Of a stretch of DNA of 64,000 bases, positions 52,897-62,573 are shown piece after piece; within the stretch, counting starts at the first letter, position 1; every line of letters begins with the position of its first letter. Under the pieces are notes generated by a model, which did not search any database, was not told the origin of the DNA, and worked only from the letters and a program-made list of their open reading frames with translations. A program made the translations under genes and the position numbers. This DNA comes from JADKAV01 sp963732355 (GTDB lineage Bacteria; Actinomycetota; Actinomycetes; S36-B12; UBA10799): contig CAVSZD010000010.1 of NCBI GenBank assembly GCA_963732355.1, positions 124,001 through 188,000 on the forward strand, in the 5' to 3' direction.

Positions 52897-55410
52897 ATGA
52901 CGCTCAAGATGGTCACAAAGTTCATTCTCTCGGGTGCCCTGGCAATATCGGCTTGTCCGCTACTGTCCACGCCAGCAGCTGCGAATCCTGCAGATACCGG
53001 CCCCCAGGTGGAAGTGAGCACGGTGCAGCCGCTGGGCACATCGGCGCCCTTGTCCAAGTTGGCTGCCCAAGCGCGACTCGCGCCTTTGACGTCCGCCTTC
53101 GACACTCCTTCCCCCGTGCCGCTGAAGCCCAGCCCCTCGGACCGGATCCAAATGATCATCGAGAATGGGCCAGGCCCGTCCATCAGCCCTGAGCCGCCCC
53201 TGCCAGGATTGGACATGCCCGGGGTCCTGAGCCAGTTCGAGGGCGTCAACAATCTCAACAACGTTCTACCGCCGGACACGGTGGGCGACGTCGGGCCCAA
53301 TCACTACGTTCAGATGGTCAACCTGTCCATGCAGACCTTCAACAAGAACGGCAGCCCGGCGCCCGGCCCAATCAACTCCAACCAGATCTGGGCCGGAAGC
53401 GGCACTCCTTGCGCGACCACCAACAGTGGTGACCCGATCGTGCTCTACGACCAGTTCGCCGACCGATGGCTCATCAGCCAGTTCTCGATCCCGGACACGT
53501 CCGGCTACACCGCACCCTTCTACGAGTGCGTCGCCATCTCCACAACCCCTGACCCGCTGGGAACGTACCACCGCTACGCCTTCCAGTACAACGCTCTGCC
53601 TGACTACCCGAAGATCGGAGTCTGGCCCAACGCCTACTTCACGTCGTACAACATGTTCACAGCGGGCTCCCTGGATTTCGCCGGCCTCAAGATGTGCGCC
53701 TGGGATCGTGCGGCCATGTTGACCGGTAGCCCGGCTGTGGAGGTCTGCTACAACTTCTCCGACAAGTTCGGCATGCTGCCAGCCGACGCTGATGGATCCG
53801 TTCCACCGCCGACCGGATCGCCGGGTTACTTCGTCGGTCAGAACTGGAGCGATAAGAGCAAACTGACCATGTTCAAGATGAAGCCGGACTTCGCGACTCC
53901 CGCGAACAGTACGCTCACCGGCCCCACGGACATTCCCATTGACCCCATCAGCCGCGCCTGCATAAGCGTCGGCAATTGCATCCCTCAGCCCGGGACCACG
54001 CAGAAACTGGACGCCTTGGGTGACCGGATGATGTATCGCTTGGCCTACCGGAATTTCGGTGATCACGAGTCCTTGGTCACCAACGCAACCGTCGCCATGG
54101 ACGGAACCCTGGGGGCGACCTCGCAGACAGGGATCCGGTGGTTCGAACTGCGTGATCTCTCCAAGGATGTGCCGACCGTCCACCAGCAGGGAACCTCTGC
54201 AGACGTCGACGGACTTACCTACCGCTGGATGGGTTCAGTGGCCATGGATCGTTCGGGCAACATGGCCCTGGGCTACAGCACGGCCAAGGCTTCTGGCGCG
54301 AACGCCTTCCCGTCGATCCGCTACGTCGGGCGCAGGAACACCGACCCGCTCAATCAGATGCCGCAGGCCGAGTCGACGATCATCAACGGCACGGGCGTCC
54401 AGACCAGTTCCTTTGGCCGGTGGGGCGACTACTCCTCGATGAACGTCGATCCGACCGATGACTGCACCTTCTGGTACACCACCGAGTATGTGCAAACCAC
54501 CGGGCTAGCGACGTGGCAGACGCGGGTAGCCAGTTTCCGCTACCCCAGTTGCGGGAAAGAAGCCTCAGCACCGGCTTCGATCACCGGCACTCGGGGCAAT
54601 GCTTCAGTCTCGGTTGCGTTCGCCGCTGCCAGCGCTCCGGACGGCTTCCCGGTCCAGAAGTACACGGTGACCGCATCTCCTGGTGGGGCGAAATGCACCA
54701 CGCAGGTGGGCGTGACCCCGAATCCGCTGGGTTGTGTTGTGCCTGGACTCACGAACGGCCAGCCGTACACATTCAAGGTCGTGGCCACCAACGAGGCCGG
54801 GGACAGTCCCGCCAGTCCGGCCTCGGCTCCGGTCACCCCGGCGACCAGTCCGGGCGCCCCGACCGGCGTCTCGGGGCTGGTCAGCAGCCAGCCAGGTGCG
54901 ATCGATACCTCGTGGCTGGCCGCTGACGACGGTGGCTCGGCGATCACCGGATACAAGGTCACGGCAAGCCCCGGCGGCGGCACCTGCACGACCTCTGGCC
55001 TCTCGTGCACCGTGGCGGGTCTACCAGCAGGCGGCACCTACACGATGTCGGTAGTGGCGACCAATGCCCTAGGCGATGGTCCGCCAGGAGTGTCCGCGCC
55101 CGTGTCCCTGGCCAAGAACAACCAGACCGCAAACGTGAAGTTGCCCAAGAAGATCGCCTTCGAGGGCAAGACAACGCTGCTGAAGCGGTCGGTCACCACC
55201 AACGCCGGCCAGAAAGCGAAGGCCAAGGTCACTGTCAAACCCAAGGGCAAGAAGTTCGCAAAGGTCAGCCAGAACAAGAAGGGCAAGGTGACCATCAACA
55301 CTGAGGGTGCTGGCGACCTGAAGGTGACCTTGAAGTTGACTGCGCCAGCGACTGCGGAGTTCAACTCGTATTCGTTCTCGAAGCGATGGACGGTCAAGGG
55401 AAAGAAGTAG
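52897..55410 (+). CDS. Large secreted protein, DTxGDVGPNHY family with two FN3 domains and Lys-rich C-terminal module
   Basis: ATG 52897 has RBS GGAGG; the signal peptide ends AAANP. The ~540-residue N-terminal domain is paralogous to the 38702 protein (LPPDTVGDVGPNHYVQMVNL, YDQFADRWLISQFSI, YPKIGVWPNAYFTSYN, RWMGSVAMDRSGNMALGYS). It is complete here, 837 residues in all. Two FN3 domains follow (ASITGTRGNASVSVAFAAAS, VSGLVSSQPGAIDTSWLAAD), then a Lys-rich C-terminal module KLPKKIAFEGKTTLLKRS, VTTNAGQKAKAKV. Probably exported to the wall or medium. No catalytic motif; the family domain may be a beta-propeller. Confidence 0.85.
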   Translation: MTLKMVTKFILSGALAISACPLLSTPAAANPADTGPQVEVSTVQPLGTSAPLSKLAAQARLAPLTSAFDTPSPVPLKPSPSDRIQMIIENGPGPSISPEPPLPGLDMPGVLSQFEGVNNLNNVLPPDTVGDVGPNHYVQMVNLSMQTFNKNGSPAPGPINSNQIWAGSGTPCATTNSGDPIVLYDQFADRWLISQFSIPDTSGYTAPFYECVAISTTPDPLGTYHRYAFQYNALPDYPKIGVWPNAYFTSYNMFTAGSLDFAGLKMCAWDRAAMLTGSPAVEVCYNFSDKFGMLPADADGSVPPPTGSPGYFVGQNWSDKSKLTMFKMKPDFATPANSTLTGPTDIPIDPISRACISVGNCIPQPGTTQKLDALGDRMMYRLAYRNFGDHESLVTNATVAMDGTLGATSQTGIRWFELRDLSKDVPTVHQQGTSADVDGLTYRWMGSVAMDRSGNMALGYSTAKASGANAFPSIRYVGRRNTDPLNQMPQAESTIINGTGVQTSSFGRWGDYSSMNVDPTDDCTFWYTTEYVQTTGLATWQTRVASFRYPSCGKEASAPASITGTRGNASVSVAFAAASAPDGFPVQKYTVTASPGGAKCTTQVGVTPNPLGCVVPGLTNGQPYTFKVVATNEAGDSPASPASAPVTPATSPGAPTGVSGLVSSQPGAIDTSWLAADDGGSAITGYKVTASPGGGTCTTSGLSCTVAGLPAGGTYTMSVVATNALGDGPPGVSAPVSLAKNNQTANVKLPKKIAFEGKTTLLKRSVTTNAGQKAKAKVTVKPKGKKFAKVSQNKKGKVTINTEGAGDLKVTLKLTAPATAEFNSYSFSKRWTVKGKK

Positions 55411-55461
55411 CCAGGACGGTCTGCGTTTGCCCCGGTAACCACCTCGGGGGAGGCTTGAAGC

Positions 55462-56076
55462 ATGACCTCCGTTGACTTCTACTTCGATCCCGTATGCCCG
55501 TGGGCCTGGATGACCTCGCGATGGATGCTGGAGGTTGAGCAGGTTCGCGACGTCAACGTCACCTGGCATGTGATGAGCCTTTCCGTGCTCAACGAGGGCC
55601 GTGAAGTGCCCGATGAGTACGTCGATCTGCTGCGCAGAGCATGGGGTCCCGTGCGAGTGGTGATGGCCGCCCAGCAGGAGCATGGCCAGGAGATCACCTT
55701 TGACCTCTACACAGCCCTTGGGACAGAGATCCACCTCAATGGCAACGGCGACTTCGACGTGGCGATCGCCAAGGCGCTCGCTGAGACGGGGTTGCCCCCC
55801 GAGCTGGCGAAGGCCGCCTTCACCACTGACTACGACGAGGTGCTGCGTGAGTCTCACCATCGGGGCATGGACCTGGTCGGCCAAGATGTTGGCACGCCTG
55901 TGATCCACGTCCCCGGCCCGGACGGTGAGCGTATTGCCTTCTTCGGGCCAGTGGTGACACCCGCCCCGAAGGGCGAAGCAGCCGGCAGACTCTGGGACGG
56001 CGTGCTCCTGGTGGCCGGCACCCCCGGCTTCTTCGAACTGAAGCGAAGCCGGGACCAGGAGCCCATCTTCGACTGA
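55462..56076 (+). CDS. DsbA-fold mycothiol-dependent nitroreductase-like protein, CPWA active site
   Basis: RBS GGGGGAGG. The 204-residue protein matches Rv2466c-type proteins along its length: FYFDPVCPWAWMTSRWMLEV, VMSLSVLNEG, AWGPVRVVMAAQQEHG, DVGTPVIHVPG, AFFGPVVTPAPKGEAAGRLWDG, FFELKRSRD. The Mtb enzyme reduces nitro compounds with mycothiol and has CPWC; here the second Cys is Ala (CPWA), leaving a single active-site Cys. Glutaredoxin-like monothiol chemistry is therefore likely. It presumably acts in the cytosol with mycothiol, a cofactor confined to actinobacteria. Confidence 0.88.
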   Translation: MTSVDFYFDPVCPWAWMTSRWMLEVEQVRDVNVTWHVMSLSVLNEGREVPDEYVDLLRRAWGPVRVVMAAQQEHGQEITFDLYTALGTEIHLNGNGDFDVAIAKALAETGLPPELAKAAFTTDYDEVLRESHHRGMDLVGQDVGTPVIHVPGPDGERIAFFGPVVTPAPKGEAAGRLWDGVLLVAGTPGFFELKRSRDQEPIFD

Positions 56077-56113
56077 GCAGGGCAATTGCGCGGACAAGGG
56101 TCAGTATGGGGCT

Positions 56114-56884
56114 ATGCCTAAAGCCCTGATCACCGGTGCCACTTCCGGCATCGGATACCATTTCGCCCGACGATTGGCCGACGAAGGATACGACCTCATT
56201 CTGGTCGCCCGGACCAAGCCGAACCTGGACAGTGTCGCCCGGGAGCTCGAGGACGAGTTCGACGTCGGTTGCCAGGTTCTTCGCGCCGACCTCGCACGGG
56301 TGGCGGACTGTCGGCGCGTGGAGAACGTACTGGTTGACGACCGCATTGATCTGCTTGTCAACAACGCCGGCTTCGGACTGTTCGAAGGTGACTTCGTCGA
56401 GCACGACCTCGAGGCCGAGGACGAGCTGCTCATGGTCAACGTGCGCGCAGTGCTCCGCCTGACCTACGCGGCCGTTGGCCCGATGCTGCAAAGGGGGGAG
56501 GGTGCGGTCATCAACGTTTCCTCCGTGGCCTCGTTCGCACCAGACAGTAAGTCCCCGACCTATGCGGCGAGCAAGGCCTGGGTCACATCGTTCACACAGG
56601 GTCTTCGCGAGCAGCTCAACGACAGCGGCGTGCAGTTGCTCGCGCTGACACCAGGCCTGGTTCCCACCGACTTCCAGCGGCGCGCAGGGGTGGAGGCGAA
56701 TGTCCCGTCGGCCTTCTGGTTGGACCCGCAGGATGTGGTGGACACCGCGCTGAAGGACCTGCGAGCCGGACGTGGGGTCAGTGTCCCGGGCATGGCGTAC
56801 CGCGCCATACGGGTGGCCATGCAGATGACGCCACGTCGGGTCTACATGCCGTTGTCGGGAGCGCTGACCCGACGGCTGACCTGA
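56114..56884 (+). CDS. Short-chain dehydrogenase/reductase
   Basis: Classical SDR: cofactor motif ALITGATSGIGYHFARRLA, NNAGFGLFE, VINVSSVASFAPDSKSPTY, catalytic YAASKAWV (Y-x3-K) and the PGLVPTDF block. Basic residues after the second strand (VARTKPNLD) suggest NADP. Subgroup resembles the actinobacterial 'SDR family NAD(P)-dependent' acyl/retinol types; substrate undetermined. It lies 37 nt after the DsbA-fold gene and may share its transcript. Confidence 0.9.
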   Translation: MPKALITGATSGIGYHFARRLADEGYDLILVARTKPNLDSVARELEDEFDVGCQVLRADLARVADCRRVENVLVDDRIDLLVNNAGFGLFEGDFVEHDLEAEDELLMVNVRAVLRLTYAAVGPMLQRGEGAVINVSSVASFAPDSKSPTYAASKAWVTSFTQGLREQLNDSGVQLLALTPGLVPTDFQRRAGVEANVPSAFWLDPQDVVDTALKDLRAGRGVSVPGMAYRAIRVAMQMTPRRVYMPLSGALTRRLT

Positions 56885-56935
56885 AACAGCGTTGCCGCCC
56901 GGGTGACCAAGGACGTCGTTAGGTGACGTTCGGGT

Positions 56936-56975
56936 AGTTGGTTGAGGTCTGTCGCACGACGGACATCAACCAACT
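56936..56975. terminator. 18-bp hairpin between convergent SDR and acyl-CoA ligase genes
   Basis: AGTTGGTTGAGGTCTGTC (56936-56953) pairs with GACGGACATCAACCAACT (56958-56975), 16 of 18 positions complementary, loop GCAC. A probable bidirectional terminator. Confidence 0.75.
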
Positions 56976-57032
56976 GCACGAACCCCACCCAACGCGGTGG
57001 TGGTCTACCTGGACGGCAACGCTGTTGCGGTT

Positions 57033-58862
57033 TTACGCGTACATCGCGTCGATCAGGTCGCGGTAGTTCTCCTCCACGACCTTGCGCTTCACCTTCAGGC
57101 TGGCGGTCAGTTCGCCGTCCTCCTCGGAGAGGTCCCGCGGGAGGATGGTGAACTTCTTGATCGTCTCCCACTTGTTGAGGTGGCTGTTGAGAACGTCGAC
57201 ATCGGCCTGGATCGCCGCACGGACCTCGGGGGTCTGCGACAGCGTTTCCAGGTCACCGCTCAGACCGTTGTCGTTGGCGAAGTTCTGCAACGCCTCCGGG
57301 TCCAGGGAGATCAGCGCCGTCGCGTAGTTGCGGTCACCGGCGTGCACGACCAGGTTGGAGGCCAGAGATGAGATCACCTTGAACTGCGCGGCGATCTGGC
57401 CGGGCGCGATGTACTTGCCACCCGAGGTCTTGACCAGGTCCTTCTTCCGGTCGGTGATCTTCAAGCGTCCGTGCTCGTCCAGCTCCCCGATGTCGCCAGT
57501 CGCCAGCCAGCCGTCTGGCAGCAGTGTCTCAGCGTTGACCTCGGGCAGGTGCCAGTAGCCAGCCATGACGTGAGGTCCGCGCAGCAGCACTTCACCGTCG
57601 TCGGCGATCATGACCTGCGTGCCGGGCAGCGGTTGCCCGACAGACCCGAAGACGAGGTCGTTCGGCCGGACCACACACGCGGCAGCGGAGTTCTCGGTGA
57701 GTCCATACCCTTCAATGATCGGCAGACCCGCGGCGTCGAACCAGCGTGCCACGTCGCCGTTCAGAGCGGCTGAACCCGAGATCATGATGCGCATCCGGCC
57801 GCCGGTGAGTGCCTGGATCTTGGAGAACACCAGCTTGTCGGCAAGGGCCATGCGAGTGGACGCCATCGGGCCCGCCGACTGTCCCGCACGCTGCTTGGCC
57901 TTGATTTCGGTGGATGCCCCGAAGGCCCAATCGAAGATCTTGGCCTTCGCGCCGCCGCCGGCCTTGGCCTTCGCGTTGGCACCTTGGTAGATCTTCTCGA
58001 AGATGCGGGGGACGCCGGCCATGATGGTGGGCTTGACGACCGGCAGGTTCTCGACGATCTTGGGCACGCGGCCGTCGACGTAGGTGACGAATCCGACCTG
58101 GTAGGCCGCCGAGATGAGCACCTTGCCGAACGAGTGCGCGAGGGGCAACCAGAGGAACTGCACATCGTCGTCACGGATGACGCCGAGTGCCTGCATGCTC
58201 GCGCCCTGGAAGACCCAGTTGCTCTGGGGGAGCATGACGCCCTTGGGACGGCCGGTCGTTCCCGAGGTGTAGATCAGGGTCGCCAACGATTCGGGCTTGA
58301 TCGCGGCCACGGTCTTCTCGATGAGTTGGGGGTCGTCAGCCAGGGACTGGGCGCCCATCGCTTCGAGGTCCGCCCAGGAGATCACCCGGTCGCCGTCACC
58401 CTGCCCATCGATCAGGATGATCTTTTCGAGCGCTGGGATCTCGTTGGCGTGCGACAGGGCCTTGTCCGCCTGGCTCTGGTCCTCAGCGACGAGGAAACGG
58501 GACCCTGAGTCGTTCATGATGTACTCGAAGTCTTCCTCGCCCGTGCTGGGGTAGATCGTGGTGTTCGCCCCGCCCGCCAGCATCACGGCACCATCGGCCA
58601 GCACCCACTCGACGCGGGTGTTGCTCGCGATCGCCACACGATCCTCAGGTTTCAGTCCAAGGGCGAGAAGTCCAGCTGCCAGCCGGTGCATCTCGTCGCC
58701 GGCTTCCTTCCACGTGATCACCCGCCACGTCCCGTCTTCGTTCGGAGAGCCGAAGGCGGGGGCGTCCGGTGTCGCAGCTACTCGGTCAAGGATCGACTGG
58801 GACAGGGTCGCGGCCCGGGGTGGCAACTCAGCGGCGAGGTCGCCGGAGATGTTCTGTGACAT
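57033..58862 (-). CDS. fadD: Long-chain fatty-acid-CoA ligase (AMP-forming)
   Basis: The start at 58862 follows GAGGAGAACCC. The AMP-binding motif TLIYTSGTTGRPKGVMLPQ, the LIIEGYGLTENSAA-type A5 block (PIIEGYGLTENSA), GWLATGDIGELDEHG and the C-terminal ITDRKKDLVKTSGGKYIAPGQI are all present. It activates fatty acids to acyl-AMP and then acyl-CoA. Length 609 residues is typical. Convergent with the SDR gene; upstream region to 59,141 is empty of genes. Confidence 0.92.
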   Translation of the reverse strand: MSQNISGDLAAELPPRAATLSQSILDRVAATPDAPAFGSPNEDGTWRVITWKEAGDEMHRLAAGLLALGLKPEDRVAIASNTRVEWVLADGAVMLAGGANTTIYPSTGEEDFEYIMNDSGSRFLVAEDQSQADKALSHANEIPALEKIILIDGQGDGDRVISWADLEAMGAQSLADDPQLIEKTVAAIKPESLATLIYTSGTTGRPKGVMLPQSNWVFQGASMQALGVIRDDDVQFLWLPLAHSFGKVLISAAYQVGFVTYVDGRVPKIVENLPVVKPTIMAGVPRIFEKIYQGANAKAKAGGGAKAKIFDWAFGASTEIKAKQRAGQSAGPMASTRMALADKLVFSKIQALTGGRMRIMISGSAALNGDVARWFDAAGLPIIEGYGLTENSAAACVVRPNDLVFGSVGQPLPGTQVMIADDGEVLLRGPHVMAGYWHLPEVNAETLLPDGWLATGDIGELDEHGRLKITDRKKDLVKTSGGKYIAPGQIAAQFKVISSLASNLVVHAGDRNYATALISLDPEALQNFANDNGLSGDLETLSQTPEVRAAIQADVDVLNSHLNKWETIKKFTILPRDLSEEDGELTASLKVKRKVVEENYRDLIDAMYA

Positions 58863-59141
58863 TTTCTTGGGTTCTCCTCGAGTAGTGACGATATGTGTTG
58901 TGTTCTTGTCAGGGACGTTACTGGTTTGTTGCCTCAATCAGTGCGGAATCGCGGCATCGTTGGAGTCGATCAGCAACCACGCAGAGGCCTCGCCCACCCC
59001 GCGCCCAGCATCCTCAAGTGCCTGCTCGGCGTGGTTACCGGTGCAGATCATGTTCCCTCCTGCGATTCGGTCGACGACGGTTTTGGCGGGAGAAGGTCAC
59101 TCTGACACAGGTCGAGCAACCTGTGCGAGGCGAGAACCGGG

Positions 59142-60920
59142 TCATGTGTGGGGCGGACGGATCACAGCGCAGGGTGATTCGACGTGTTCGATGACGGCCC
59201 TACTGACCGATCCGAGCAGAAGGCCCTTGAACCCTCCATGCCCGCGGCTTCCGACGACCGTCAGCGCAGCGCCAGCGCCTGCCTCGACGATGGCATCGCT
59301 GGCATGGCCGGTCTCCATCACCTCAGTGACCGCTACAGCCGGGTACTCGGCTCGTGCTGTCTTGAGCGCAGGCGAGATTTCGAGCAGCCTTGCTTCCTGC
59401 AACGGGGTTGCTGTCGCCGTCCCGCCACCGGACTGTGGGCCGGTTCGCGCAAGCACGTGCTCGTCGACCGTGTGGACTGCCAGCACGGACATGCCGTGGC
59501 GGATCGAGGCCTCCATGGCGAATGTGACCGCGGCCTCCGAACCCGCCGAACCGTCCACGCCCACCACCACCGGTCCATCCCGGAAGGATGGGCTGGCCCG
59601 ATCTGCGTCTTCACGCACGAGGACCACAGGCACATCGGCATGCGTGACTACGGCCGAGGAGACCGAGCCCAGAACCAGGCGTGCGATGTTCCCACGAGAC
59701 CGGTTGCCGATCACGAGCATGTGCGCTTCCTCAGCCCGATCGAGCAGTCCCTGGGCCGGCTTGCCGCGGAGCAGCTCGCCCTCGACGTCCAGCCCGACCA
59801 TGTCGGCGCGCAATTGGAAGACAACCGCATTGAGGACGGCCTCAGCGTGGGTGCGGTCGAGATCGGCCGCTTGCGACACCGGTGAGATTCCGAAGGTCGG
59901 CATCCCCCAGGCCATCACGACCCGAAGTGGACGTTTGGTTGCCATTGCCTCACCGGCTGCCCACCGCACCGCGGGCAGGCATGCGTTTGAACCGGAGTAG
60001 CCGACCACGATTGGCGGTTCCTGGGACTCGACCTCGGTGGCAGAATGGCGACCGGCCATCCACTTGCGGCCGAGCCGCATGAGCGCCAGCCCAGGGATGT
60101 AAGCGACCACGCCGTACACGGCGCTTGGAAGGGCCATTTCGTCCGAGCCCAGTGCGCTTAGCGCGATGAGCATGCTCAGAGTGACGTTCTTGATCGAGAA
60201 CTCCATCCCGATCGCGATGTTGTCAGCGTCATCGAGGCGGAAGATCTTGCCCAGAACTATGCCGAAGACCGCGGCCAGACATGCCAGGACCAGGCATGCG
60301 GGACCGGCCTGCGCCAGCATCGTGAAGGCTTCGCTGCCCAGACTCGCGACGACCCCGATGATCAGGCCGAACAGGACGACGAAGCTGACCATTGAAACCG
60401 CTCGTTCGAGTCTGGAGGCCAGAGCGGGCTTCTTGTAGCGCAGGATCATGCCAAGCCCGACGGGGACGAAGATGATCGCCACCAGCAAGCCGGCCACATC
60501 GCCGAACGAGACGCTGACGTAACTGCCGGCGGGAAGATCGTCAGACCAGAGTCGCAGGGCCAGACCGACCCAGAACGGCAACGTCAGGATGGACAGCAGG
60601 GCGGTCACGACTGTCAGCACCAGGCCCAGCGCCACGTTGCCTTTGGCCAGGTAGGCCATGACGTTCGACGTCGTTCCGCCTGAAGTGGCGGCGACAAGTA
60701 TGACCCCGATGGCCAGCGGGGTGGACATATTGAAGACTGTGACAACCGCGAAGCCGATCAGCGGAATGCCGATCGCCCAGCCGATGGTTCCAACGATCGC
60801 GGGTAGGGGCCTGTGTCTCTGCCGGGTGAAGTCATCAACCTGAAGCGTGAGTCCGATGCCAATCATGACGAACGCCAGGACAACGGGGAGGCCGAATTCG
60901 ATCAATGCGCTGTCTTGCAT
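59142..60920 (-). CDS. BASS-family transporter fused to two universal-stress (UspA) domains
   Basis: The N-terminal ~300 residues form about ten TM helices of the bile acid:Na+ symporter fold (VMIGIGLTLQVDDF, VAATSGGTTSNVMAYLAKGN, FSIKNVTLSM; SBF signature). Two tandem Usp domains follow: first IVVGYSGSNACLPAVRWAAG…VIGNRSRGNIARLVLGSVS, second VVVGVDGSAGSEAAVTFAME…VVGSRGHGGFKGLLLGSVS, where the second has the full ATP-binding G-x2-G-x9-GS. The cytosolic Usp pair may gate transport in response to ATP or stress. Substrate is unknown. Confidence 0.87.
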   Translation of the reverse strand: MQDSALIEFGLPVVLAFVMIGIGLTLQVDDFTRQRHRPLPAIVGTIGWAIGIPLIGFAVVTVFNMSTPLAIGVILVAATSGGTTSNVMAYLAKGNVALGLVLTVVTALLSILTLPFWVGLALRLWSDDLPAGSYVSVSFGDVAGLLVAIIFVPVGLGMILRYKKPALASRLERAVSMVSFVVLFGLIIGVVASLGSEAFTMLAQAGPACLVLACLAAVFGIVLGKIFRLDDADNIAIGMEFSIKNVTLSMLIALSALGSDEMALPSAVYGVVAYIPGLALMRLGRKWMAGRHSATEVESQEPPIVVGYSGSNACLPAVRWAAGEAMATKRPLRVVMAWGMPTFGISPVSQAADLDRTHAEAVLNAVVFQLRADMVGLDVEGELLRGKPAQGLLDRAEEAHMLVIGNRSRGNIARLVLGSVSSAVVTHADVPVVLVREDADRASPSFRDGPVVVGVDGSAGSEAAVTFAMEASIRHGMSVLAVHTVDEHVLARTGPQSGGGTATATPLQEARLLEISPALKTARAEYPAVAVTEVMETGHASDAIVEAGAGAALTVVGSRGHGGFKGLLLGSVSRAVIEHVESPCAVIRPPHT

Positions 60921-61044
60921 CCGGGCACGCTAACACCGGGTCTCGGGCGAAGAACCCGAATGAGTACCACGGTCACAGCGAGTGGTCACGCGACAAAGAG
61001 AGAGTTCCCGGAAGCAGTCTTCCGGGAACTCCTCTCTTGAGGCG

Positions 61045-61248
61045 TCAGTCGGTGGTCAGCGACTGGGACTGTCGTCGGCGCTGGGCGACGATCGCAGCGG
61101 CCATGCCGAACACTCCGAGGCCGACCAGCATCAGGGGAACGGTGACCATCCAACTGATCACTTCGGGAAAGAGCATGTAGGCCAGTGCGAAGAGTGTGAA
61201 CATCACACCGGCACCTAGGCTGAGGACGTCTACGGGGTGCTTGCTCAT
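61045..61248 (-). CDS. Small two-helix membrane protein
   Basis: The 67-residue protein has two TM helices (SLGAGVMFTLFALAYMLF and MVTVPLMLVGLGVFGMAAAI) and a basic tail. It overlaps the PspC-protein gene by 4 nt (ATGA), making it the second gene of that operon. Function unknown, probably linked to the envelope-stress protein. Confidence 0.65.
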   Translation of the reverse strand: MSKHPVDVLSLGAGVMFTLFALAYMLFPEVISWMVTVPLMLVGLGVFGMAAAIVAQRRRQSQSLTTD

Positions 61249-62462
61249 CGTGCCTGCTCCTTCTTCTTGTTGTCGGTAACGCTCTTGGCCGGTTCCGGCG
61301 GGCCGGGGCTCTCAGGCGCCTCGCCGACAGCCGGAGCTCCGGGCTCCACGAATACCGCGCCCGCCTGTACGAACAGGTCGATTTCCAGGGAACCGTCGGG
61401 TTTTGCGTCTGTCGCGGGGATCACAGTGCGGAAGCGGCCGCCGTCACCGTTGGTGCGAGTGAAGCCGTTCTCGCCCCCGACCTCCACCGAACCCGGGATG
61501 CCGAAGTCGGTCCACACGATCAGGTTCCAGTTGCTGGGCGCGGCGAGGCGGACCTCTCCGACTCCCACGTCGATGCGCACGCTGTCACCCTCGGCCGGGA
61601 CGCCCTGCCATTCGGAGAAGTCGACGTCGAGGGTGCCAGCCGTCAGGTTGTAAGTGGTGTCAGTTGCCGTCGGTGTCCACGTCCGCTCACCGGCATTCAC
61701 GTCGAGCCGTTGCACTTGACCCACAAGGGTCATGACCATGAACAGCGGTATCGCGAAGAAGAGCAGCCACCGCGCACGGCCCCGGAAGGCGCCGATCACC
61801 AGGGTCACACCCAGTGACAACAGCCCGGCTGCCAGCACGACCACGGGGTTATCGGACAGCAGCAGCGCGATTCCGGTCGCGGCGATCGCCGCACAGAGAC
61901 CGGCCAAGCCGAGGTAGGACGGCTGACGCGGTGGGGCGGCGGGCTGTTGTGGTGCGTCGACGAGCACGGAGGTCCGGGTGTAGTCACCCACGCCTCCGTA
62001 TGCATAGCCCTGCTCGGGCGCAGGAGGCGGCGCCGTAGTCGCCATCGGTTTCGACTGTCGCTGGCTCAGGACGATCCAGATCACCACCCCTGCGATCAAC
62101 GCCCCTAGCAGCACGCCGCTACCGCCGTCGCTGAACAGCAGACCGAGCCCGATCAGCCCGGCGATCCCTGCCGCCATTGAGCCCAGCCCGACCATCACCC
62201 AGGACGGATTGACCCGCGCTGTCGCAGGAGCTGACTCGTCAGGGACCAGCCACCACATGGCGAGATAGGCGAAGAGGCCGAGCCCGCCGACCAGCAGCGA
62301 GATCCCGAACACGACCCGCAATACGACGGGGTCGACGTTCCAGTACCTGCCCAATCCGCCGCAGACACCCCCGAACACGCGGTCATTGCCACTGCGTCGC
62401 AGCAGTCTCGGTGGGCTTGGCGGTGGTGGTGTCGGTGTCACTTGCATTGTTGTTTCATCCAT
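61245..62462 (-). CDS. PspC-domain membrane protein with LiaF-like C-terminal domain
   Basis: Start at ATG 62462. The Pro-rich N-terminus leads into a PspC domain (LRRSGNDRVFGGVCGGLGRYWNVDPVVLRV…YLAMWWLVP), then about six TM helices. The extracytoplasmic C-terminus (TYNLTAGTLDVDFSEWQGV, VRIDVGVGEVRLAAPSNW) resembles the LiaF/DUF2154 domain. Ends with a charged tail. In related Lia/Psp-type systems such proteins sense envelope damage. Divergent from a PspC-bearing kinase, with only 111 bp between starts. Confidence 0.88.
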   Translation of the reverse strand: MDETTMQVTPTPPPPSPPRLLRRSGNDRVFGGVCGGLGRYWNVDPVVLRVVFGISLLVGGLGLFAYLAMWWLVPDESAPATARVNPSWVMVGLGSMAAGIAGLIGLGLLFSDGGSGVLLGALIAGVVIWIVLSQRQSKPMATTAPPPAPEQGYAYGGVGDYTRTSVLVDAPQQPAAPPRQPSYLGLAGLCAAIAATGIALLLSDNPVVVLAAGLLSLGVTLVIGAFRGRARWLLFFAIPLFMVMTLVGQVQRLDVNAGERTWTPTATDTTYNLTAGTLDVDFSEWQGVPAEGDSVRIDVGVGEVRLAAPSNWNLIVWTDFGIPGSVEVGGENGFTRTNGDGGRFRTVIPATDAKPDGSLEIDLFVQAGAVFVEPGAPAVGEAPESPGPPEPAKSVTDNKKKEQAR

Positions 62463-62573
62463 GGCTCCACTGTCTGCCAGAACGACCTGGCCCCACATCC
62501 GGTGATGACCCTGAACTTCATCTCAGGGTTTCACCCCGATTCCCTGAGCCGTCCGGTGGGCGACAATGGGAGT

